Below the pieces are notes generated by a model that was given only the letters and a program-made list of their open reading frames with translations, had not been told where the DNA came from and ran no database searches. Both the position numbers and the translations under genes were made by a program. A stretch of 64,000 nucleotides of DNA from an uncultured Acetatifactor sp. (GTDB taxonomy: Bacteria; Bacillota; Clostridia; Lachnospirales; Lachnospiraceae), in assembly GCA_910585615.1 (NCBI GenBank), contig CAJUFO010000006.1, forward strand, positions 1 to 64,000, in the 5' to 3' direction. The number at the start of each line of letters is the position of its first letter. The stretch's first letter is position 1. Positions 34,502 to 42,724 of the stretch are shown piece by piece.

Positions 34502-36289
34502 ATGCAGAAGACCCGCAGCTTCCAGCGGAAAATGATTGAGTACATACTCATAATCGTCAGCCTCACCCTGACGGTGGGCACTGTGTTGGTAGTCTCCCTG
34601 GTCACCAGGAAGCTGTCCCAACAGAACGAGAATTACACCCTGTCCGCCTTCGTCAAGACGGACGTGGAGCTGAAGAACCAGAAAGACAAGATGGACACTG
34701 CCTTCGTCAATCTCTCCACTTCCCTCACCCGGAGCGGCATCCCGGACATCGAGAGCGCCAGCCTCCCATACACCAAGTCCCTGATCGGCATCAGCAACCT
34801 CTTCGACCAGTTCCTGGACTATAAGATGATCGGCTTGTTCAGCAGCGATGCCGCCATCATCTGTTCCCCTGTCCGCAGTTTTTCCGTGTATTGCAGCGGC
34901 GACCCTGTCTTCAGCTCCCTCCTCTATGAGGACATCCTACACGGGGACATGGATTACGGCACTGCATATATGTATGAGTTCGTGGACAGCGGCCACAAGC
35001 GGGATTCCTCCCTCTGGAACAGCAGAATCGTATACTTCCGGAAGTCCTTCCTGTATGGGGGACAGCGGTACTACCTTCTCATCGGTCTGGACGAAAGCGT
35101 GATCCACCAGTCCTTCCTGCATCTGGAGCAGGGCTTCAATACCATCTACATCGTGGGACAGCAGAATGAAATCCTCTCCAGCACCCATGCGGACATGTTC
35201 CGCCAGACCCTGGACTATCCCCTGGATCCGGACCCGGGCCGTGTGTCCTACAAGAAGACCCTGGGCGATACGGAATACCAGATCATCCCGCAGGCCCTGG
35301 ACATATATGGCTGGTCCATCGTCAATCAATATCCCACCTTTGAGTACATGCGGGACGTGAACCGTATGTCTTTGTTCATCATCGCCATATTCATCGGCTG
35401 CCTGATTGCGGTAGGACTTTCCGTGACACTGGTCATCCACAGAATCTCCTCCCCCCTGAACGAGCTCAGCGTCCGCCTCAAAAGCTTTTCCTCCACAGGG
35501 CTGCGCGCTCCCCATCCTCCCATGCATACGGACAACATCACGGAATTCGATGTCCTGAACAAAAGCTTCCTGCAGATGGCCGATGACATCCAGCGCCTGG
35601 TGGCCCGGCAGAAGGAAGAGGAAGAGCAGAAGAACCAGTTCCGCATCCAGGCGCTGATGGCCCAGATCAACCCGCACTTCATCTGCAATGCCCTCAATAC
35701 GGTAAAAGTCATGGCGGAAATCTCCGGCACCCGAAATGTGGCCACCATGATTTCCCATATTTGCCAGTATATCTCTCCCGCCTTCCGCACCAACCGGAAC
35801 CGCTGGTCATACGCGGAGGAATATGCCTTTCTGGAGGACTATATCTATATCCTGGAAATCTGCTTCAGCGCCAAGATAGAAATCGATTGCTCCTTCGATG
35901 CGTCCGTCAGGGAGGACATCCTGCCCAGGTTCCTGATCCAGCCCCTGGTGGAGAACTGTATCTCCCACGGCATGACCCCTGACAGGACTTTGCAGATTGA
36001 GATATGCGTAAAAAAAGAGACGGATGGACAGGTATCCATCCGTGTGGTCGACAATGGAATCGGTTTTTCGCCGAAGGAGCTGGAGAGCAGAAGACAGATG
36101 CTGTCTCATATGAAAAGGGACACACCCCCAGACCTGCAGGCCCACATCGGCCTGCAGAACATAAAGCAGCGGCTGAACCACTACTACCCGGAATGCCATG
36201 AATTCCATATCAATTCCGTGCAGGGTCAGGGAACCTCCATCACCATCCGTATTCCGTTGCGGACGGATGGCCCGTCTGCCGGAGTCTGA
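34502..36289 (+). CDS. YesM-type sensor histidine kinase
   Basis: Membrane sensor kinase of 595 residues. Membrane segments lie at about residues 13-33 and 285-310 and flank an extracytoplasmic sensor of about 250 residues. A HAMP linker follows (HRISSPLNELSVRLK). The kinase core has INPHF with phospho-acceptor His392, the N box LVENCISHG (about 483-491) and DNGIGFS. Kinases of this type usually pair with YesN-type AraC response regulators and sense sugar-binding proteins or sugars. The likely partner is the convergent regulator at 36349. AGGAGG lies 7 nt before the ATG. Control of the neighbouring GH29/ABC genes is inferred from position. Confidence 0.93.
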   Translation: MQKTRSFQRKMIEYILIIVSLTLTVGTVLVVSLVTRKLSQQNENYTLSAFVKTDVELKNQKDKMDTAFVNLSTSLTRSGIPDIESASLPYTKSLIGISNLFDQFLDYKMIGLFSSDAAIICSPVRSFSVYCSGDPVFSSLLYEDILHGDMDYGTAYMYEFVDSGHKRDSSLWNSRIVYFRKSFLYGGQRYYLLIGLDESVIHQSFLHLEQGFNTIYIVGQQNEILSSTHADMFRQTLDYPLDPDPGRVSYKKTLGDTEYQIIPQALDIYGWSIVNQYPTFEYMRDVNRMSLFIIAIFIGCLIAVGLSVTLVIHRISSPLNELSVRLKSFSSTGLRAPHPPMHTDNITEFDVLNKSFLQMADDIQRLVARQKEEEEQKNQFRIQALMAQINPHFICNALNTVKVMAEISGTRNVATMISHICQYISPAFRTNRNRWSYAEEYAFLEDYIYILEICFSAKIEIDCSFDASVREDILPRFLIQPLVENCISHGMTPDRTLQIEICVKKETDGQVSIRVVDNGIGFSPKELESRRQMLSHMKRDTPPDLQAHIGLQNIKQRLNHYYPECHEFHINSVQGQGTSITIRIPLRTDGPSAGV

Positions 36290-36327
36290 CCTGTCGGAGG
36301 CCATTCTGCCCGCTGCGGACACAGAAG

Positions 36328-36361
36328 CGCCGAGAAATGACACTCGTGTCACTTCTCGGCG
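36328..36361. terminator. bidirectional terminator-like hairpin between convergent genes
   Basis: 16-nt arms with one mismatch (CGCCGAGAA..., loop TC) lie between the kinase and the convergent response regulator. The regulator's stop codon is inside the 3' arm. There is no clear U tract on either side. Confidence 0.7.
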
Positions 36362-37854
36362 TTAGGCTGTTGATGATGCAGCATCTTCCTCCAGGCATTG
36401 GGCGAATAGCCCGTGACTGTCTTGAAGGTCTTGCTGAAATGGGAGATGTCGCCCATGCCCGTCTTTTCCGCGATTTCATACAGGAAGACATTGTCATCCT
36501 CCAGGAGCTCCATGGCATGCTCGATGCGGTAAAAGGTCAGGTAAGTGCTGAAACTGATGCCCATGGCCCGCTTGAACAGGGTGGAAAAATAGCTGGGGCT
36601 GAAGGACACCCGCTCCGCCACATCGTTCAGGGCGATTTTGTCCCCCCTGTTCTCCTGGATATAGAGCAGCGACTGGCGAATCTCATCATAGCCGCAGTCC
36701 GCCCTGTACAGGATGTCCGATTTGGCGCGGAGCATGTCCCTGCACCGCAGATAGATGCCCTCAAAGGTCTCATCGTCCAGAATCCCCTGTAGATGCCCTC
36801 TCAGCTCCTGCGGACCAAAAAGGGAGAGCGCCCTGTCGAAGGCCTCCAGCCCTACAATCACCGTCTGACGGTAGTCGTAAAACGAGAGCCTGTCCTGCAT
36901 CATGGCCTGCTCCACGGGCTTGACGATATTCCCATAGTATTCCTGGCGGTTCTTTCCACAAAAGGTGTTTATGGCATAGAGCGATGGGATGTTGGCCACA
37001 TAATCGGCCAGGAAGGAAGCCTGATTCTTCAGGACATCGGCGCTCAGGCATCGCACATGGCCTGCCAGGCGGAAGAAGATGTCCCTCCTCTTCCTGATCT
37101 CGCCGGGCAGCTGGCAGCATTCCACATCGCATATCAGTTCCTGGTCGAAGGCCTTGTATATATATTTTGAGAGAAGCTGGGTCCTCTGGACCAGATTCTC
37201 CTCCGACAGCGCCCGGTTGCGAAAAGCTACGGTGAATTCCATATCGTTCCTGCAGTCCACCACTGTCTCGGAATAGTTCAGGAAATACTCCGCCAGGAGA
37301 TCCCTCACTGCCTTGGACAGAATCGCCCTGTTCCCGCCCCGTATATACAGTCGGAACAGCAGCCAGTAGGGGCTGGCCTCAAAGGGAAGCTCCTCTCCCC
37401 GGGGCATGTCCAGGAACTCTTCCAGGAGCTGTTCGTCCGTCCGCTGGCCCGACGCCGTTCCGCTGGCCACCCCTTCCAGCGCCAGCTCTTTTCCCGCCAG
37501 GGAGAGCTTTTCCTGCAGCTCCTCCGGGGATATGGAGGATTTCAGCAGGAAATCGAAGATATGGTAGGGAAAGAGCCTGGTAATCACCTGCACATCCTCC
37601 ACGCAGGTCACCACGATGATCTTGCAGGGGCGCTCCTCCTCGCATATCTTCCCGATCAGCTCCACGCCTCCCAGCCTGGGCATGTTCAGGTCGGTAATCA
37701 CGATCTCCGGGTAATGCGCACGGTACAGCTGCAGAGCCTGTATCCCGTCGTCCGCCTGCGCCACGATCTGCATATTCAGTTGTGCCCAATTCACCGAAGA
37801 TACGATGCCTGCCCGCGTCAGCAGCTCATCCTCCGCAATCAGTACCTTATACAT
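36349..37854 (-). CDS. YesN-type AraC response regulator
   Basis: Cytoplasmic two-component regulator of 501 residues. The receiver domain (1-120) has the acidic pocket EDE (8-10), phospho-acceptor Asp55 in VITDLNMP, Thr in VVTC and Lys in LLKSS. A middle region of about 270 residues precedes the AraC DNA-binding domain (about 400-500; VSFSPSYFSTLFKRAMG, MGDISHFSKTFKTVTG). The ATG at 37854 is preferred, although the ATG at 37860 is also possible next to a purine-rich AGGGGGG. It ends the 51.3-36.3 kb minus-strand gene series and converges on the YesM-type kinase, its probable partner. Likely targets are the sugar operons here with shared upstream elements. Confidence 0.93.
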   Translation of the reverse strand: MYKVLIAEDELLTRAGIVSSVNWAQLNMQIVAQADDGIQALQLYRAHYPEIVITDLNMPRLGGVELIGKICEEERPCKIIVVTCVEDVQVITRLFPYHIFDFLLKSSISPEELQEKLSLAGKELALEGVASGTASGQRTDEQLLEEFLDMPRGEELPFEASPYWLLFRLYIRGGNRAILSKAVRDLLAEYFLNYSETVVDCRNDMEFTVAFRNRALSEENLVQRTQLLSKYIYKAFDQELICDVECCQLPGEIRKRRDIFFRLAGHVRCLSADVLKNQASFLADYVANIPSLYAINTFCGKNRQEYYGNIVKPVEQAMMQDRLSFYDYRQTVIVGLEAFDRALSLFGPQELRGHLQGILDDETFEGIYLRCRDMLRAKSDILYRADCGYDEIRQSLLYIQENRGDKIALNDVAERVSFSPSYFSTLFKRAMGISFSTYLTFYRIEHAMELLEDDNVFLYEIAEKTGMGDISHFSKTFKTVTGYSPNAWRKMLHHQQPNAEK

Positions 37855-38003
37855 CCCCATCCCCCCTGCCTTGGTCTCTCCCTGTCTGTGTCATGTTCAC
37901 CATTATACACCAGAAATCCGCAAAAAACAACCTCGAAGCCGGGGGAAGCCCTGGTTCTAAAGCGTCCTAAAGCCCTTGGCGTGAAACCCCTTGCCCGGAA
38001 CGC

Positions 38004-40556
38004 TCACAGTTCTTTTTCGGTGCCGAGCTTCACGCTTCTGAACCGTTTTACATCCATGTTTCTCTCATATTCCCTTTCCATCGTGATGCCGTCGGCGTTT
38101 TGGCTCTTTACCAGGATACGCTGTCCGGACACCGTATCCAGAGTATAGATTCCCTCTGCCTGCGCAGGGACAATCATTTCCCCGCTGGATTCGTCCCGGA
38201 AGGAAAGCGGGCCTTCTACATGGTCGACCACCATGCTCAGCCTTCCGCCCCTGACGCACTGGATGGACACAGCGCATTGGCCTGCCTGGTAGACCGCGTC
38301 CACAATCCGGCCATCCGATGCCGCCAGCCGGAAAGCCAGCACGCTGTCCCGGGCGATGGCTGGAAAGAGCCTCAAGGTACCGTCATAGCTCTGGAGCAGC
38401 ATCTCGTTCACGGCAGTGGCCAGAATCGGAAGTGTCTCATAGTCGAAATGGTTGAACTTCCACTGCAGGGAGGTGCTCTTCTCCTTTGTCCGGCCGTTGC
38501 GCACGGCTCTCCGGTTCCAGAAGTCCTTGTACATCTTCCGGTTGTCCGGCCCATAAGTCCCAAAGCCCTGGGGGAATATCATCCACGCGTCTATCATGCG
38601 CCCGAATTCTTCCTCCAGCATCTCCGTCAGCCCCATCCGTGCCAGATAGATGGGCATCATGCACCATCCCATGCACTTATCTGAATGCAGGCAGATGCTG
38701 TTGTAAATCATGTCGTACAGCTCGCTCCCACGATCCTTTATCCCTACGACGCCGGCAGGGAACAGAGGAGCCATCTCTGTATCCGGAAAGCCGTAATACA
38801 TATGCTCCGGGTTACCGTATGTCCTTCTCGCCTTTTCCTTTCCTACCTCCCGAAGCACATCCCTGCCATATTCCGGCAGTTCCCCTATATCTTCCGGCAG
38901 CCTGGGCCTGTCCCCCACGCTCAGCACATGATTTGTCAAAGGTTTCCTGCCCTTGCCGATTCCCCACAGGAACCTGCCCTCCGAGTCCAGCTCGTCCTCA
39001 AGGAAGTCAGTCTTCTGATAAGGCGCCAGCTTCTCCAGCCTTTCCTGATAGGGAGCGGCCTCCTCCAGGGGCACTACCGTGACAAGCGCCCCGAACAGGG
39101 CCCTTATCATGGAGAGGTCCGTGATGGTGTCGTCCGTCAGCACAAAGGGCGATTCGTATCCGTTGGTGGCATGGATATGGTAACAGCCGTCCTCCCCCAG
39201 AACCAGCTTGTCCAGATAATATTCCGCCGTGGCCCGCATGACCGGCAGAGCCGTCTGCTCCAGGAAACCTTTGTCCCCGGTATAGCGGTAATGCCGGTAC
39301 ATGGCCATGGCAATCTGGGAACCGGGCGTACAGTTGTCCTTGGTGGCGCGGTCCATCCTCCCCTTCATGTCGCATACATCCGTATAGAACGCCCCCTTTC
39401 CCTTCCTGATATTTTCCGCAAATATCCGTGCGTAGGGCAGCTGCTCCCATCGGAAGCGATAGTAGGTTTCCGTAAGCTCCGGATGGTTGGCCGCCTCCAG
39501 CGGGGCGATGGCATGCTGGGTATTGTAATGGAAATACCCGCCCCAGGGCACGAAGTCATGATAGGATCCCCATATCCCATTACAGAAATGGGCAGGATAG
39601 GCTCCTTTCATCTCGCTGTTGGCATAGTAGAGGTTCAGGTACCAGAGGTTCTCCAGGTAATCCATCTTCTCCGGCAGGGATACATAGGACTTGTCCCAGA
39701 AATCAGTCCACTCCCGGGCATGTACCCTGTACAGCTCCTCCGCTCCGACGTTTTCCGCCTCCTGAATCCGCCCCAGCGCCCTCTCCTTTACGCTGTCGAG
39801 CCCCTGTCCCACCGCCACTGTGATGTAGCAGGTCAGGGACAGCTTTTCCCCTTCCTCAAGCGATACCTGTGCCGCATGGGAACCGGCGGTGCGGATGCTG
39901 AAGGGCTTCGGGCTCACCGGCTTTACGGCAATGCAGAAATCCGTTCCATGAAGCCTCTGGAGGATGCAGAGGCAGCCTTCCTCCGCCAGGGAGGAGGTGC
40001 CGTCAAGCCCTATGTGCGTCCCGTCGTAAAACGAAGAATACCAATACATAAGCGCTCGGCTTCCCCATCTGTTCAAATCCCCCCGAATCGGCATAGCTTC
40101 CTCAAACTCTCCCTCCACCTCCAGCACGGCCACCCTGGCGGAATGGGAGGCGAATGACCGAATCCTCACTTTGCCGAAGGGCGTGTCCGCCGCGATGGAA
40201 GCGGTGGCATCGGCCAGGGACAGCCTGGCCTCGAAGCCGTCCTGGTAAATGGTCTCGAAAACAGGGCAGCCGAAGTGAAGGTTCCATCGGGCTCCATTGC
40301 GGCAGTAGGTCATAGTCTCGTCCGGGTCGGAGCAATAGTCCGTATCACCCCGAATATCGTCAATCAACGCCGTGTTGTTAATCTGTACGTGGAGCGCGTC
40401 CTCGCTCAGCCAGAGCAGGCAGCCCGTATCTCCGTCTCCGACGGGAATCCCATAGGTGGGATTGCAGACCGGTGCCCGGAATACCAAATCATGGTGGGAA
40501 ACCAGTTCCCCTGTGGTAAAGTTCGGAGCCACACTTTGGTCCAATTTCATTTTCAT
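38004..40556 (-). CDS. GH95-like glycosidase (six-hairpin type)
   Basis: Cytoplasmic protein of 850 residues. The N-terminal beta domain carries GIPVGDGDTGCLLW (about 36-49) and VQINNTALIDD, which correspond to the GH95 blocks for a well-placed Asn and neighbouring residues. The (alpha/alpha)6 barrel has NGIWGSYHDFVPWGGYFHYN and NTQHAIAPLEAANHPEL, again in the order of GH95 enzymes but clearly divergent from the canonical member at 44904. Family members act on alpha-L-fucosides or alpha-L-galactosides. No signal peptide is present. AGGAGG lies 10 nt before the ATG. A distinct substrate, or assignment to a neighbouring six-hairpin family, is possible. Confidence 0.75.
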   Translation of the reverse strand: MKMKLDQSVAPNFTTGELVSHHDLVFRAPVCNPTYGIPVGDGDTGCLLWLSEDALHVQINNTALIDDIRGDTDYCSDPDETMTYCRNGARWNLHFGCPVFETIYQDGFEARLSLADATASIAADTPFGKVRIRSFASHSARVAVLEVEGEFEEAMPIRGDLNRWGSRALMYWYSSFYDGTHIGLDGTSSLAEEGCLCILQRLHGTDFCIAVKPVSPKPFSIRTAGSHAAQVSLEEGEKLSLTCYITVAVGQGLDSVKERALGRIQEAENVGAEELYRVHAREWTDFWDKSYVSLPEKMDYLENLWYLNLYYANSEMKGAYPAHFCNGIWGSYHDFVPWGGYFHYNTQHAIAPLEAANHPELTETYYRFRWEQLPYARIFAENIRKGKGAFYTDVCDMKGRMDRATKDNCTPGSQIAMAMYRHYRYTGDKGFLEQTALPVMRATAEYYLDKLVLGEDGCYHIHATNGYESPFVLTDDTITDLSMIRALFGALVTVVPLEEAAPYQERLEKLAPYQKTDFLEDELDSEGRFLWGIGKGRKPLTNHVLSVGDRPRLPEDIGELPEYGRDVLREVGKEKARRTYGNPEHMYYGFPDTEMAPLFPAGVVGIKDRGSELYDMIYNSICLHSDKCMGWCMMPIYLARMGLTEMLEEEFGRMIDAWMIFPQGFGTYGPDNRKMYKDFWNRRAVRNGRTKEKSTSLQWKFNHFDYETLPILATAVNEMLLQSYDGTLRLFPAIARDSVLAFRLAASDGRIVDAVYQAGQCAVSIQCVRGGRLSMVVDHVEGPLSFRDESSGEMIVPAQAEGIYTLDTVSGQRILVKSQNADGITMEREYERNMDVKRFRSVKLGTEKEL

Positions 40557-40573
40557 ACTGTCATTGCCTCCTT

Positions 40574-40650
40574 ATTATAGTTCCGCATCTGCCTCGCCCA
40601 GCACTTTAGTATGAGCAGAGAATTTCCGGCCGCGAAAGGAATGCGTCCGT
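40574..40650 (-). promoter_or_regulatory. candidate promoter region of the GH95-like gene
   Basis: Two -10-like sites lie on the minus strand: TATAAT at 40579-40574 and CATACT at 40613-40608. The motif GCGAAAGGAATG with TCCGTAAATC (40633-40655, plus reading) matches the GH29 promoter's CGAAAGGAATG and TCCGTCAATC, with a spacer four nt shorter. This suggests the GH95-like gene can be transcribed separately and shares a regulator. Confidence 0.5.
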
Positions 40651-40697
40651 AAATCCTCTGGGGTAGCCTGCGGGGCAGACGCTGTTTTGGTTCTGCA

Positions 40698-42686
40698 TCA
40701 TACCTCCAGCAATACGATTTCATATGGTGGTATGCAGTCTATGGTAAAGAAGCGGTACCCGCCCTCTTTCCGGTCTTCCTTTTGCGCCTCAATCGTCAGC
40801 GGAGCGTCCTGCCGTGTATAAAGCGACGCCCTGCCGCACACAGTCCTGACGGCCACCCTGACGGCGTAAAGCGTCTCATTGGTGGGATTGCACAGCGCTA
40901 CGACCGTCCTTCCGTCCTCTACAAAGGTATGGTTCCGGATTCGGCAATAGCTGTCCACATAGGACGGTAGCTCTCCCCTTGACAGTTCCACGAAGATGCG
41001 TTTCAGCTGTATGGTCTTATAGGAATCCGATACCCAGGAGAAGGGATAGTAGCCAGCCGCACAGACGCGGCCGCCCAGCTCGTTCTCGAACATCCCCAGG
41101 CAGCAGGGTGCCATTTCCCTGCCGTGATAATCCACCAGCTTCGCAAACACGGATGCCTCCTCTGATGCAGGGATGATTCCAAAGGCATCGCCGGGGTTGA
41201 AGGCCTGCCTGCAGTTGCGGATTCCTCCTTCGATGGTTTGATTGACCAGTACGGTCAAATAGCATTCCCTGGCATCCACGGGATATTCCTCCCCCGCGGC
41301 AAATCCGGTGTATGCCCCAAATCCTCTGTCGTTCAGGCACTGCAGCGCGCTCGCGTCCAGATATACGCCGCCTGACAGGAGCTCCCAGATTTCCTCGTCC
41401 GTCCATGTCGCCGTGCTCCGGCCTGTGATAAGCCTGACCACCGCCTTTTCCGGATTATAGCACTGTGGAAGCCCGAAATCGAACATTTCCCTGGCGAATC
41501 TGGCATACATCCTTCCGGAACTGCGGCTCCACCTCCCTGCCGGCGTAGCCGCCTGGCTGTCAATCCGCCAGCCGGTGCAGATGCCGACAGGCTGCTTTCC
41601 CCCTGTCTTTTCGGACAGAATCCTGTACAGCGGCATCCATCCGTCTATCTTTTTCAGCCATGGCTCCACTGTGGAAAGAGGCTCCCCGGTTTCGGAGGGC
41701 AGGATGTTGAAAGCTGCTCCCGTACACCCGCTCGTCATGGAAAGCGCCGCTTCCAGCGCGGTGGAGGTGGGTGTCTTCTTCACCAGCTGGTAGGGGAAGT
41801 TCTCGATTTCAGACAGGCTTATGGTCACATAGGGGGGCAGGAGCGCGTTCTGCCTGCCAATTTCCTCCTCCTTTTCCACGATATCGTCAAAACAATAATC
41901 TGTATACGCTCCGCCGCCAGGCCTCCACATGATTTCATGCTTTCCCCCGTCCGACAAGGCAGCCGCGAACTTCGCGAAGTCATATCCCTCAAAATACCTT
42001 TCCCCGGTCATCCAGCCCAGACGGATATCCGAATCCACCCCGCGGACGGTGCTGCCGATGACGCGGAACAGGCTGTAGATGGCGGCGATATTGTGGTCCA
42101 GCCAGGCGCGGCGCAGCCCCAGATTTCCCGCGTCCAGGGCCTCCCGCAGGGTGTCGCGGGTATATGCGGTTTGGTTCGTCCGATTGAACTTCCCGATACA
42201 GCCGTCACAGAAGCACCCCATCCCGATGGGCAGATGCCCGTAGCGGACATCATCGTCAATCCAGATATGATCCGGGTGTACATCCGCCAGGATACGATAT
42301 ACAGGCTTCACATATTCCTCTATGTAACGCTCGTCATTCATGCAGAAGCTTCCCCGGCAGATTTCTCCCATGTCATTGGTCATACGGTAATAGTCGCCGC
42401 TGAAACAATTGTCCAAATCCTCCTCATGATGCCCAATCGTGGACAGGATATTGATTCCGCCGGATAATCCCGCTTCACGGATTTCACACAGTCTCTCCCG
42501 CATGACATCGGCCCTCTCCCTCATCCTGGGCAGGGGCACCGGAGGATGGGTGGAGGATGTGAACAGGGAAATCTGCGCGATACCGCAGGGGTACCTTTTC
42601 AATAGCGCAAGCAGTTTTCCGAATCGGTCCCTGTCCATCCAGATGGCATCGCTCACCCTCAAAGAATGCATTTTGTTCTTGTCCAT
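40698..42686 (-). CDS. unrecognised glycosidase-like protein, TIM-barrel type
   Basis: Cytoplasmic protein of 662 residues that I cannot assign to a named family. The N-terminal 420 residues look like a TIM barrel. They show a paired-acid segment HPDHIWIDDDVRYGHLPIG, a Cys-rich CFCDGCIGKF (about 158-167), RLGWMTGERYFEGYDF and DGGKHEIMWRPGGG. A second region (about 430-560) has the look of a glutamine-amidotransferase-like or beta-galactosidase trimerisation domain, and a small C-terminal beta domain ends PPYEIVLLEV. AGGGAG lies 7 nt before the ATG. It sits between a membrane AraC regulator and a GH95-like gene, all in one direction. A glycoside hydrolase role is inferred from context and overall layout only. 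Confidence 0.55.
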   Translation of the reverse strand: MDKNKMHSLRVSDAIWMDRDRFGKLLALLKRYPCGIAQISLFTSSTHPPVPLPRMRERADVMRERLCEIREAGLSGGINILSTIGHHEEDLDNCFSGDYYRMTNDMGEICRGSFCMNDERYIEEYVKPVYRILADVHPDHIWIDDDVRYGHLPIGMGCFCDGCIGKFNRTNQTAYTRDTLREALDAGNLGLRRAWLDHNIAAIYSLFRVIGSTVRGVDSDIRLGWMTGERYFEGYDFAKFAAALSDGGKHEIMWRPGGGAYTDYCFDDIVEKEEEIGRQNALLPPYVTISLSEIENFPYQLVKKTPTSTALEAALSMTSGCTGAAFNILPSETGEPLSTVEPWLKKIDGWMPLYRILSEKTGGKQPVGICTGWRIDSQAATPAGRWSRSSGRMYARFAREMFDFGLPQCYNPEKAVVRLITGRSTATWTDEEIWELLSGGVYLDASALQCLNDRGFGAYTGFAAGEEYPVDARECYLTVLVNQTIEGGIRNCRQAFNPGDAFGIIPASEEASVFAKLVDYHGREMAPCCLGMFENELGGRVCAAGYYPFSWVSDSYKTIQLKRIFVELSRGELPSYVDSYCRIRNHTFVEDGRTVVALCNPTNETLYAVRVAVRTVCGRASLYTRQDAPLTIEAQKEDRKEGGYRFFTIDCIPPYEIVLLEV

Positions 42687-42708
42687 TTCGTTTCTCCCTT
42701 CATACTTT

Positions 42709-42724
42709 GCCTTCCGCGGAAGGC
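42709..42724. terminator. short hairpin between regulator and downstream gene
   Basis: Seven-bp arms GCCTTCC / GGAAGGC with a 2-nt loop overlap the end of the AraC regulator gene. No U tract follows, so it is a weak terminator at best. Confidence 0.4.

Noticed and set aside
38685-40157. A 490-codon plus-strand open frame
   Set aside because: Antisense to the GH95-like gene, no start signal and no recognisable domain.
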